Below, in pieces: positions 1 through 10,201 of a DNA stretch of 64,000 nucleotides (positions are counted from its first letter, which is position 1; every line of letters begins with the position of its first letter). The translations under genes and the position numbers were made by a program. The stretch spans positions 62,001-126,000 of the forward strand of contig QWDQ01000015.1 of the NCBI GenBank assembly GCA_003868215.1, given 5' to 3'. The notes under the pieces are model-generated. The model had not been told where the DNA came from and ran no database searches. It worked only from the letters and a program-made list of their open reading frames with translations. Source of the stretch: Pseudophaeomoniella oleicola (lineage: Eukaryota > Ascomycota > Eurotiomycetes > Phaeomoniellales > Phaeomoniellaceae).

Positions 1-1
1 T

Positions 2-937
2 CCACCATCCCGCTCCGAGTCTATTAAAAATTCTATTCGTGATTATATCCGTCCAGGTTTGTCGAAGGCCGAATCCATCCACTCCCGTGCTGCTTCAACT
101 TCCTCTACTCGATCTCATATCAAGTCTCATATTTCCGCCATCCGTCAGCGTTTCTCTCGTCGGGGTTCAGCGTCATCGGCCTATTCTCAGGACAAGGGCG
201 ACGAGTACTTCATCAATGCATCCCAGGTCCAGTTTGAGACGTTAAACAAACCTCTACCTCCCTTTCCTGGTCTGGATACGTATGTTGAACCAACACCCCG
301 TCCTCGACACATTGCAGATCTCTTTGTTCGTCACAAACGTGCAGACGATTCATACGACGCAAATCGTATCGTGAACGAACATGGCGTTGAACAGGTCTTG
401 AGCTCGGAAGAGGTTACAAAGAGACAGGATGAGATTTCTCGAGCAGTCCTCGAGAAGATGACCACGGGTTCAATCGGCTCTGGTGGGGTCACAAGCCCTG
501 CGGAAAGACAGAGCATCCAGATCAAGCGCGATAGCAGCAATGGAAGCCGCGAAGAAGCAAAGCTGCAATCTCAATCAGGAAGTAGCCTATCACGTTCATT
601 GAGTATAGGTGAAGTCCTTCGTGATCGACAGGATAGGTCCTGTAATCCTTTGCAATACTCCTCGAACCCACAAACTTCTCACGCACAACCTTCTCACGGC
701 TCTAAGGAACGTCACCGCAAGAATGTTCGTCATACATTACCATCACTACCACGTCCCTCCTACAAATTCGGTGAAATCAAAGTGGTCAGTCTCGCTCCAA
801 CACCTCCATCAGATAACCGGTCAACGGACCAATCAAGAATTGAAACGATCGAAGCATTAAGATCTCCAAAAAGTCCTTGGAAAAAGTTCTTTGGCAAGGG
901 AAAAGCTTCCAAGGCTGCTAAGATCAATGGCTTCTGA
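2..937 (+). CDS. Serine-rich hypothetical protein, C-terminal part
   Basis: The reading frame is open from the left edge and ends with TGA at 937, so only the last ~311 residues are seen and the true start lies outside. The visible part is rich in Ser, Arg and Lys with no membrane segment. It has a proline patch (KPLPPFPG) around residues 80-90, a more conserved-looking block (RPRHIADLFVRHKRADDSYD), then a long low-complexity Ser/Gln/Arg stretch, and ends in a basic tail (SPWKKFFGKGKASKAAK). I do not recognise the family. The composition suggests a disordered cytoplasmic or nuclear regulatory protein, but that is only inference. No intron is needed in the visible part. Confidence 0.7.
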   Translation, partial: PPSRSESIKNSIRDYIRPGLSKAESIHSRAASTSSTRSHIKSHISAIRQRFSRRGSASSAYSQDKGDEYFINASQVQFETLNKPLPPFPGLDTYVEPTPRPRHIADLFVRHKRADDSYDANRIVNEHGVEQVLSSEEVTKRQDEISRAVLEKMTTGSIGSGGVTSPAERQSIQIKRDSSNGSREEAKLQSQSGSSLSRSLSIGEVLRDRQDRSCNPLQYSSNPQTSHAQPSHGSKERHRKNVRHTLPSLPRPSYKFGEIKVVSLAPTPPSDNRSTDQSRIETIEALRSPKSPWKKFFGKGKASKAAKINGF

Positions 938-2285
938 TACAACGAACAGTCTCCTAGCTATTGGCAAAGACCAAGCTTCTGTTTCCTCGGCAGAGCCGAG
1001 CGAGACGATGGAGTTGAAATAAGGGGCGCAAATTGAGCATTCATCTCTTGTTGGTTTGGATCGTCTCTGCTTTTAGATTTCTTTTCGGTGTCATCGGTTT
1101 GGTTAAAAAGTCAATCGTTCAAGCGTAAGGAAGCGTTTGTATCCCCCCTTTTTTTGTTGGTAAACAAGTTTTGTCTGATAGCGTCTTTGGTGTATTTCTC
1201 AGTTTTTTGTCTTGCAACTTCTTGTGATATCCCGCTCATGCAAAGCAGAATGAGCATCGGCAGCAGCAGTGTCCAATACGGAGACGAGTTGCCTTTATCT
1301 CTCTCCTGGGAGATGGGAAGGGAAGGAATAGAGAGAGGCCTTGAAGAGACGGATTTTTGAAAGCAAAGAGAAGGATTGATCGGTTCACCTGAACGAACAC
1401 ATTAGGTTAGAAGAGAACTTTGTTCCTACTTCTTCTTTGTAACCTCTTCTTTTTTTCAGTCTGTCGCTTCGCTAGACCAGGAGAATAGAAATCTGAAGGG
1501 AAAAAGGAAAGAAATACAAACACGGAAATATTATTATTACCAACATCATCAGGTCTCTCTCCTTTTTTTTTTCTTTTAAAACGTCTTATATATTCGTGTT
1601 AACTCTCCAGGCATTTGTATTGTTGTTTTTGGTCATGATAGTAATTAAGTACACCCTCTATCAACGAGACCATCCTTTCCTTTCCTTTCCTGGTGCCCAG
1701 AGAACACATTTTATCCTTTGTTTGATGCTAATATGGATTTTTTACACGGTCGTTGATAGTTTTGTTGTCCCGCTCTTCTCGGTATTTGTTTGGGCCTTGA
1801 TGCAAATTTTCGGGGCTGCGGAAGTGGGGGGGGGGGTAATGATTTAATCAAATCAATCAATCAATCAGGGGTGCTTTTTTTCGGAAAGATTGTAAGAGTG
1901 AGTTGAGTGAGTGAGTGAGTGACTGACTGACTGCATGAACATAGGTTTAGATGTGATGAGGATATAAAAACTTGCTCAGGATATTTTTAGGGGGAGGCGA
2001 GGGGGTATGGGATGACCGAGCGTTGCTAAGGAAGTCTATACACATAGCCGCCGGGTGGCGCGGACTGACTGCTTAGTATTTTGAGGATTGGTAATGTGTG
2101 AAACTCGCTCATATTTATTCATAGGGAAGATTGCAGGGTCATCGTTGGTCGAAGAAGGGAGGGGGTGTAAAGAGGATATGGGATTCCAATGGGGTTGCGT
2201 GGTGGTGGTAGGATGTGGCATAGCATAGGTAGGAAAGTATATATATATATACTATGGAATGGGTACAATGAAAGAAAGCCTTTGG
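938..2285. other. Intergenic region between convergent genes
   Basis: No supportable gene. It is T-rich just after the stop of the left-hand gene, as expected of 3' untranslated sequence. It also contains a G run near 1830, (AATC)n near 1848-1867 and (GAGT)n/(GACT)n near 1900-1935. Short frames here have atypical composition and no homology I can recognise. Confidence 0.6.
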
Positions 2286-3764
2286 CTAGACCTGCGAGTC
2301 TCTGAAAAGAGGAGTGTCTGCTTCTACGCCCGAGGACGAGGATGATTCTCTTTTGAGGCCGAGTCTTTGGGAAGAAGGGAATGCTGTTGTGGGTTGCTCG
2401 GACGGATATGAAGAAGACGCTTCTTTGCTGTCGAATCTTATGCCTTCTTCGACAGAGTCGGGATGATGGATGTTGTCGCGTGATTGGCGGTGGTTCGACG
2501 ACGATAACGTGAGAAGGTGGGTGAGCGAGTTTCGTAGTCTGGAAAAGGAAAGTCTGCGTGCGAGGCGTTCCTGGATAGGACGGAGGGTGGGGAGGCAGGC
2601 GCTTAGCACTCCGACGTTGGTTTCGATGATGGTCCAGTAGTAGACTGGCCCGTAGATCCCTAAGACGTATGTATGTCAGCGATTTCCACAATCTGAACAC
2701 TCGTTGAATGGTTGGGGTTGAAGCAAACGTACAAGTAGTGTCCGCTTCTGGGGAGGCCTCAAGGACGTTGAAGACCTGAGTCAAAAAATGTATGCGAATG
2801 ATGCCGACGACACTGACTAAACCACCGAGGAGGAAGATGCCTGCGACCATGATCTTTTGCTTTCGAGGTATCGGCAAAGGCCAGATTTTGTAGATTGGTA
2901 GGAAGAGGATCAGAACTAGGGCACAAGTGATTCATGTTAGATGACGACGACGAAGCATGGTGGTTGGGTATGCTCACAGTCCGTGGCAACATCGGTCGCC
3001 AAGGCGGTGGTGAAGAGTGCCTTCTGATCGACGCAGGTGAAATCGATGCTGAAGTTCCATTGCGAGGCAATCGGCGTACACGAGACTAGAACGCCAATTG
3101 AGTATGAGGCATACCTTATCGCGAATGGGAAGACATACACATGAGCGCAAATGTAAATGCTACTGTCCAGGCGATCACGAATCCAACCAGACACAAGACC
3201 AGTCGTTGGAACCCCGGAGTTGGGAGCATACGTCTATACATCAGGAGAACACTGATCTTGGTCATTCCCACGGCCGGCCATGTCAAGATCTCAAGCACCC
3301 AGGTTGTCTGCGTATGTACAATCAGCTAACATAGAACAATCACGCTACGTAGATAATGGTACTTGCCTTGCCGAAGATCACGATGGCTTTAGGATCGAGA
3401 GGATTCCCGTCATCGTCGTATCGTGCATGGCTTCCAAGACCGCCGAGTTGGGTCACTGATGAGTTGCAACTTGTCAGAGTGCTGGTGAACCAAGAAGCTC
3501 ATATCGTAGGCAGCTCACTAATCAGGATGTCTGTCGTGACAGCAATGCCGAGTATCTAGAAATCCCGTATATCAGAAAGGAGCTTCAGCAGTGGCCTCGG
3601 ATGGTAGAATATCATACCAAGGCTGCGAGGATGGTCCAGTCATCTGATCCCAGCTTCTGGCGCATGATTCGGCGAACCTGAAATCGAAGCACGACGGCCA
3701 CAATAGCGATAACGGGGAAGGTGATGCCCAATCCCCATATTGTCGGTTGTTGACCTTGAACCAT
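2286..3764 (-). CDS. Fungal rhodopsin-domain integral membrane protein
   Basis: A multi-exon gene (about seven exons) rebuilt from conserved pieces with GT..AG introns. The start is ATG at 3764 (MVQGQQPTIWGLGITF). Total length is about 350 aa. Several hydrophobic helices are visible, including WGLGITFPVIAIVAVVLRF, TTWVLEILTWPAVGMTKISVL, LVGFVIAWTVAFTFALM and MVAGIFLLGGLVSVVGIIRI. The family signature features are present: an RRIMRQKLGSDDW block after helix 1, a KISVLLMYRRM block, a central QWNFSIDFTC loop, and the late YYWTIIETNVGVLSACLPTLRP motif. The tail of about 90 residues is Ser-rich and cytosolic. Proteins of this family (SAT4/PTH11-related, rhodopsin fold) sit in the plasma membrane; most have no assigned ligand. 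It is convergent with the preceding gene and faces away from the terpene cluster, so membership in that cluster is doubtful. Confidence 0.82.
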
Positions 3765-4734
3765 GTTGACGTGCTTGTACGGGTAACGTAAAGGGTTTTC
3801 GAGAAGGGAGCAGACAGATATAGTATAAGAGTGACTCTAGTGTGCACGTTGAATTGCACCGTGGAGATGTAGGCGAGTTCGACCGTCAATCACCCTTAGC
3901 GAGGGCGGTTCGGCGTAGCAGAGCGTGTCATACATAAACAGGACATAGGCCGGCGGATGGCCGACAAAGACCACTCGCACCACCGTCGACCCATTCGATA
4001 GGCGAAAGCAGCGCGAACCTTGGTGATGAAGGGCAGTCAGCTTAAGACGTTCTACTGCCGGTATGGCGAGATGGTCGACTCTGAGGCGTTGAGATCCCTA
4101 CCCAAAGGAGGTATAGAAGAAGGGAAGATATATTGTACAGTCAGCACTAACGCAGTCATCAGCCCTGCGGCCATTGCCTCTAATCATGGACTATAGGTAC
4201 TCATGCAAATATCGCCAGTCTCTACCACGGAGTAGATGTAATCATTATTACTAGGACGGTATGGTATCCCAAAGGGGCAGTACATGCGAGCATGGCGATG
4301 GTAATACCAAGGTACGTCGTAATATTACCTAGGTAGTGTACTACGTAGTATCCAGGTATCTCTTCCCGTTCGTCTTGCCGCTGAAGCTAAATTAGTGGTG
4401 CTGGGGTAGCCCTGTACTACGTAGTAGATATCCTGGATTTACTACGTTAACCCTGTAGCCCTGTAGCAGTGGACCCTTTGTAACCAACCCCGGCCCGTCC
4501 TCGCCGTCTACTAGCCTGCCGAGAACCCGTGTTCAATCCCCTCTGGTAATGACAGTAAAGTATACGGTACTGTCCTTACACACACGCACATGCACTTGCA
4601 CCTCACGTACCTGGTATAGCTTCGCCCTCGAATTGTGTCACGCGTCCCCTGTCACTTGGTAAGTTTTGCAGACGAGCGGAGCGTCCTTCACGATCTTTTG
4701 AGAGGGTTCGTACTGCAGAGCTTCAAGTCCCAGC
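3765..4734. other. Intergenic region with short palindromes
   Basis: This is the divergent promoter region between the rhodopsin-domain gene and the first P450. No gene is seen. Perfect palindromes TACCTAGGTA (4326-4335) and TACTACGTAGTA (4339-4350 and 4415-4426) lie within 100 bp of each other. Confidence 0.6.
4326..4426. repeat. Cluster of short perfect palindromes
   Basis: One TACCTAGGTA and two TACTACGTAGTA palindromes fall within 101 bp. The same words recur in other intergenic regions: TACCTAGGTA at 9548, 51139, 54138, 60659 and 61026; TACTACGTAGTA at 61430; and a 16-bp relative at 26936-26951. Confidence 0.75.
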
Positions 4735-6599
4735 ATGTTTCTCGAGGCTATTCTCCTCATAGGAGCAACATGGACAATCACAACAATCCTGGACAGTTTC
4801 TCTCATCCTCAGACTGGTCTGCCGAGGGTCGGTACAAGCCCAGGACCCTTGAATCTTCGTATGTGGTGGGCTCGATGGAAATGGTACAAACGTGGACATG
4901 AAGATGTAGTACGGACATATGAACAGGTACGGCAATGTGATAGCCAAACGCCTGCGAAGTATTCTCTACTGATCAAATCCCTAATAAAAAAGTCCAAAGA
5001 CAAGAACTATGTCATCCAAACGCTGATGGGCGATACTGTCGTTCTCGCTCCTGAGGTTCTCAATGAGCTTAACATGCTTCCTGAGTCCAAGCTGAGCTCG
5101 ACTGCGGCCTTGGTTGATAGCATAATGGGTCAATACACCGGTATCGATCTCCTTTTAAAAGATCGTTTGACCTACGATATCTGCAGGGGTCCCTTTACGA
5201 GAAATCTACGTAAGATCGTCGAGAAAGTGAAGGGAAGACTATTACGGGTGCTGATTCGATATTTAGCGACGTTTGTTCCACGAATGGCCAAAGAGCTTCA
5301 TGCGGTCATGGCGTCTCAGCTTGGCCAGAACACAGCTGAGAGTGAGTCGCAGGATATAATGTATATCGAGCATTGTCGTGACGTTGATTGACTGACTCCA
5401 TGAATGGCACATCAGGCCCTGTAGTCTGCACCGCCTACGAACTCTTGTTCTCCTTTATTCACCGCATTTCATCCTTGGTCTTTGTCGGCGAAACATACTG
5501 CTACAATCCGATATGGACGGATGCCGTGTCAGCCTTGCCGATTGATGTCGAGATCACAAAGTTCCTCTTGCTGCCATTTCCAGCTTTCCTTCGACGCTTC
5601 GTTGCACCCCTGATTCCACAACGGAACCGGATCTTCCGCCAGCGCGCTGCCGTGCGTGACCTTCTCTTTCCCCCGTCGGAAAAGATTGCGGTCAAAGAAG
5701 AATCCAGTGTGCTGAAGCTGCTGATTGAAAGCGGTAAGGATACAGATCCAGACAGCATAACCGCCAGACTCCTGATCTTGACAGCGGCTGCGGTAAGACT
5801 ATGTTAATAAGAACAAGCGAGATCCCGTGGCTGATCACCTGATAATTCCCTACTTAGCTTAATACATCATCCATGGCGATAACACACGCGATATTTGATC
5901 TCTGCGCCATGCCAGAATACGTCGAACCCTTGCGGGCCGAAGCCCAAGCAGCACTCGCCCAGGACGATGGAACATGGCAGTTCTCGACCATTAAGAAACT
6001 TGATCGGCTGGACAGTTTCTTAAAGGAATCCCAGCGCGTGAATCAATCCACGTTTCGTAAGTGACCGTCCTGCTCCTACCTAATCTTGGAACCCCGATTT
6101 TGTTTACATTCCACTCATCCCTCTAGTCGGTTTCGATCGTAAAGTCATATCCCCCATCAAGTTGTCCGACGGCAACACCATCCTCCCCGGCGGCACCTCG
6201 ATCGTCGTCCCCGGCGGCCCCATGTCCCAAGACCCGGCATTCTACTCCAATCCTCTCCGCTTCGACGGTCTCCGCTTCTACCACCCACCACCACCAGACT
6301 CGCACGACGGATCTCAGTCCGGCCCAACCACCACCACCACCCAACAATCCTCCTCCTCCTCCTACACATCCATCGAACCTGGGAACCTCTCCTGGGGCAA
6401 CGGCCGCTTCACCTGCCCCGGCCGCTGGTACGCCGCCGTCATGAACAAACTGATCGTCGCAACCTTGCTGCTCGAGTACGACCTGTCGTTTCCCCCGGGC
6501 CAGACGGAGAGGCCACGCAATAACAAGTATGACACCGAGGTCCATCCGGATTTCGAGCAGAAGATCGTTTTGACGAGGAGAAGAGAGACGTTTGATTGA
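4735..6599 (+). CDS. Cytochrome P450 monooxygenase (cluster P450 1)
   Basis: Six exons (4735-4926, 4993-5209, 5267-5341, 5416-5792, 5858-6056, 6127-6599) join in frame to a protein of 510 aa. It starts with a hydrophobic N-terminal anchor (FLEAILLIGATWTITTIL), then a proline/glycine hinge. The I-helix region reads LNTSS at about 288-292, the K-helix ExxR is ESQR at 344-347, and the heme loop is WGNGRFTCPGRW with Cys450 as the thiolate ligand. The LTYDICRGPFTRNLP block resembles fungal ER P450s that oxidise terpenoids and alkaloids. An unusual proline/threonine/serine-rich insertion occupies about residues 406-436, just before the heme loop. It would act as an ER-bound oxidase with a partner reductase. 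Its substrate is inferred, from its neighbours, to be a terpenoid. Confidence 0.88.
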
Positions 6600-7479
6600 T
6601 TGATGAAAACGATAAGAGGCCGGCCGGCCCCTTCTCAATAGCCTGCCTGCCTGCCTTCCTGCCTGCCTGCCTTCCTGCCTGCCTGCCTTCCTGCCTGCCT
6701 GCCTTCCTGCCTGCCTGCTTGCCTATTTTTCTTAAGGAAATAAGCAGAAAAAGTATATCTAGCACCACTTTTGAAAAAGGGGTTCATTTCCCTACGCAAT
6801 AGCTCAATCTTTTCACTTACTACTACTTGTCGGCTCTCTTTCTCATCCATTCATTTCCCCCCTTTATAATGAAAGAAAGTCTGGGTTGAGGTTGGGGTTT
6901 GACACCTTAATTACTTACTCTTCTTGCTAGTTTAGACTGTATCCGATTTCAATATGATAATTCACGTAATATTCTTAACGGGTATTTATTTGTTTATTTA
7001 CTGGGAGGAAACTGAGTAGGTAGGTACCTTAGGTAGGTGGTAAATTCCGTTAGCTAATATCATTGCTTGCTTTTTTTTTATATAAGTTTCCGGTTCTGCG
7101 AGCAAAAGATTGCTTGCTTACTTGCTTGCTGCCTGCTATAGCTAAACAGGGACCAATTGTAGTTTCCGGTCTTTCTGTATCATCGCATGTGGATTATCTG
7201 GGTGACGCCAGCAACCTACTGAATAAACCCCCGAAGTTAAGCTACCTACCTAAGCCAAGGCGATACAGACAGACAGTCCGAGACGCCCAAGTTAGTGTCC
7301 TAATAGTTTTTTACTAGCAGCCCGTCCATGAAGGAAGACAATGGGGCGACGACGATGACAAATGACGTCGTGCACGGCGGGCATTCCTTGACAAGAAGAC
7401 AAAGAAGATGTTCGGGAGATCGAGTCACTGCTGCTTACTAAAAGGAGACTTTCGATCCGCATCGCCATCGTTCAAATCC
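6600..7479. other. Intergenic region between P450 1 and dehydrogenase
   Basis: No gene is seen. It begins with a 16-bp tandem repeat (6641-6724) directly after the P450 stop, followed by AT-rich sequence with several GGTAGGTA-like words near 7015-7040. Confidence 0.6.
6641..6724. repeat. CCTG/CCTT tandem repeat, 16-bp period
   Basis: About five copies of a 16-bp unit built from CCTG and CCTT tetramers start 42 bp after the P450 stop codon, probably in its 3' untranslated region. The strong regularity points to slippage and likely strain-to-strain length variation. Confidence 0.85.
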
Positions 7480-8693
7480 CTATGCAAAAGCCTCAGTTTG
7501 TTTCCCACACCATTCCATGAACTTGGACGCGACCCCCGTTCCACCCTCCGATTCCGTTTTCAGAGAAGCCTCGACTCCAGCGGGAAGAGTGCCGAACCGG
7601 CCCCAAGGGTAGACGTAAGCACCGCTCTTCTCGGGTGTCAACTCGGGGGTCAGGGCTGTCCAGAGTTCTGTGTATGCCCCGTGAACGGGTGGATGAAGCA
7701 GGAATTTGTCCTGGGAAATCGTGAATATTATCAGTTGTCAGTACACATCCCCGATGACGGTTGCGAAAACGCAGGACAGAAAAGAACAACCCAACTCACC
7801 GTCACCATACGGCCCACACCTTTCCAGTGTCGCTGCAGTTCTGTGCGCAGATTGCCCGGGTTGAAAGCTGCGTGCACGACGCCTGTCTGTGGTGTCGTCT
7901 TGGCAAATTCTCGCGCGAAAAAGACATTGCCGACTTTCGTCTGGCCGTAGTTATTGGCCACGCCTTGGTCTTTGGGTTGACCATTGTCGTCGAGGATCAT
8001 CCCTGCTGGTTGTGGCGAGGCGACATGCACGGCGATGGAACCGGCCCATGTGACACGGACGCTGGCCGTCGGAGAGGACGAGGCGGTCTTCGTGAGGAGA
8101 GGGAGGAGGAGTTGATAGAGCAGGTAGGGACCCAGACAGTTGGTGCCTACCTGCAGCTCGTGTTCTTGGGCGTCGACGCTGCCTTTGGGAGGATACATGA
8201 CCTACGAGATCACAGATATGTTAGATGGGCGAACCGTGCGTGTGTGGGAGCAAGTCGGGAGCTCGGGAATCAGAGAGACGTACACCGGCATTGTTCACGA
8301 GCACATCGAGACGCTGTTGTTTAGCAGTGAAGGAGTCGACCGCGGGTTTGATGGTAGGGAGGTCGGACAGGTCCAGCTCCAGAAATTCGAGTTGGCCTTT
8401 ACTGTTGGGCGATGCCTCTTTAATGCTCGATATAGCCTTCTGGGCTTTGGGTTCGGAGCGGCCTGCAATCCAAACACTCCCATTGTGGGCGTAGAGGATT
8501 TTGCATAGTTCGAAACCGACACCGGCATAGCCACCTGTCACGAGAAAGACCTACAGTAGACGACCACACGCGTCAGAGAGAGGGAAAGGGTAGAGCGATC
8601 GATACTATTTACTCGTCCTGTTTGATCGGGACAGTTCTTCTCTGTCAAAGGCGCGGCCGGAATGAAGTAGAACTGGCTGAAGATGTTGCCCAT
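7480..8693 (-). CDS. Short-chain dehydrogenase/reductase
   Basis: Four exons from ATG at 8693 (MGNIFSQFYFIPAAPLTEKN) to a stop at 7480, about 340 aa. The Rossmann nucleotide-binding motif is TGGYAGVGFEL in exon 2, followed by the LDVLVNNAG motif just before intron 2 and the catalytic YGQTK (YxxxK) in exon 3. The C-terminal exon (DKFLLHPPVHGAYTELW...) matches the usual end of retinol-dehydrogenase/WW-oxidoreductase-type SDRs in fungi. The family uses NAD(P)(H) to interconvert alcohols and carbonyls. It lies between two P450 genes near a terpene cyclase, so a role in oxidising a P450-installed hydroxyl group is plausible, but this is inference. Four TTGTCAA words lie about 230-270 bp upstream of the start. 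Confidence 0.88.
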
Positions 8694-10201
8694 GGTGTAG
8701 GTGAGACGAGACAGCGGTAGTTGAAAAAGCTGATTCGACGCGATGCGATGGGAGAGAGAGCTGTCACTGCGTTCACCTTCCACTTGCAGTGTTGTTGTCC
8801 CCTCATGGGTGCAGGTGCGTGGAAAAGAGTGCCAGTGTGTATGTCATTCGTATCGGTGTTGTACCGTGTAATCTTCCATTAGGTAGGACACCGACAATCA
8901 CACCAACGACGAACGAACGAGACTTGTCAAAGGTTGTCAACTTTGTCAACTTTGTCAACCCCTGTGGCTAGCCCCGACACGTCGAGCCGTTACCTGGGTA
9001 CGCCAAAGATAGGACCGCAACTACTACGGTAGATGCATAGACTGTATCGTAGACGAGTATATCCAGAGTATCGCGCTTTCGTTATCGTCCAATAAGGATC
9101 CCTGAGCCTCGAGATCGGCAGTCAGCAATAGTGAGCCCCTGTCCTCGCGAAGCGCTCAAGGAGAAAAGGCAAGAGCAGAGGGTCAAACGAAGTTGCTCGG
9201 CTGCTGGTGAGCTGGTGATTAGGCTTCTGAGGCTGACCATGTATCGTCCTAAAACAGCCAACACAACGGACCGAGCGATTCAACCCACGGATAAATACTA
9301 GTAGACACCGATTATACATGATCCGCACAGGAGGTGGAACGAATGAGGAGCACAGGCCTGAGGATCATGTGTGCTTATCACCCCCGCATAGTGCATAGTA
9401 CGACCCTCCCGTCTTTTATTCAGGGTACAGATTTCACGAGGGTGTGCAATCCTATCCCATTATGGGCAAGCAGTCGAAAAACAAATGAGCAGATGTCCCG
9501 GCATTGGACGTCCCCATTGGGGGCATATATTATCGGATCATGTACGTTACCTAGGTACGAGCGGCACAATCAGCGCTTGTCCTGATAGTGGAATCTAGAG
9601 ATGGCGTTGTCGTCATTGCATCGCTAATCACACTGTACTCCGTACCGTCGGCTGCATTGCCATCACACGGTATATCAGTGGCCCAACCGAGCAACACCTC
9701 CGCCCACCGTCGTCTCTGGATTTGCGGGCGATGGTGACTTGCAATGAAAGGGAGGAAACGGCAGGTATCAGCCTCGACACTATGTCGGCCGTGGTATCAC
9801 ATATCTGGCATAGGCGAGATCGCTCCCTATGGCATACTACGGAGGAATAATCACCTTTAACATCCAAGAGAGTTCGCCCCCAACACCACTATTCCCCATA
9901 TCGTAGTATTGTGGCATTTCTCCACCGTTCTTCTATCGGTGTACTATGGATCAGTCTCGTAGTGCTCATGCAGTCAGCCGCAGATCCACGTGTACTAAGA
10001 GAACTTGACAGCCAGGTGGGTCGTACCATAGTACGCAATTCTTCGCTCGGCTTTCAAACAAGACCTCAAGTAATTTAGGCTGATAGAGTTGTTAGCAGTG
10101 CGTTGTTTCTACCGGGCCTTCTCCGGCGAGAGAACGCTACCACCTGCTTCTGCCCCCTCGGTGTTTCCATCTGCCTCGCTGAAGTAGTGTCGGCGGTTAT
10201 G
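8694..10201. other. Intergenic region, dehydrogenase promoter side
   Basis: A 1.5-kb stretch without a supportable gene. It contains four tandem TTGTCAA words (8924-8958) and a TACCTAGGTA palindrome at 9548-9557. Frames inside it are short and unlike protein. Confidence 0.6.
8924..8958. promoter_or_regulatory. Four tandem TTGTCAA words
   Basis: TTGTCAA begins at 8924, 8934, 8943 and 8952, a spacing of 9-10 bp, close to one helical turn. It lies about 230 bp upstream of the dehydrogenase start. Its reverse complement TTGACAA also occurs once in each unit of the duplicated promoter element between the second P450 and the cyclase. A regulator-binding array is possible; there is no direct evidence. 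Confidence 0.4.

Noticed and set aside
4490-4560. T-loop-like GTTCAATCCC, considered as part of a tRNA
   Set aside because: The flanking bases do not form a five-pair T-stem and no cloverleaf fits.
6123-6638. Gly/Arg-rich minus-strand frame of 171 codons
   Set aside because: Antisense to the last P450 1 exon; composition comes from the CCACCA/TCC triplets of that exon.
7761-8324. 187-codon plus-strand frame
   Set aside because: Antisense to the short-chain dehydrogenase exon with the YxxxK motif; no protein features.
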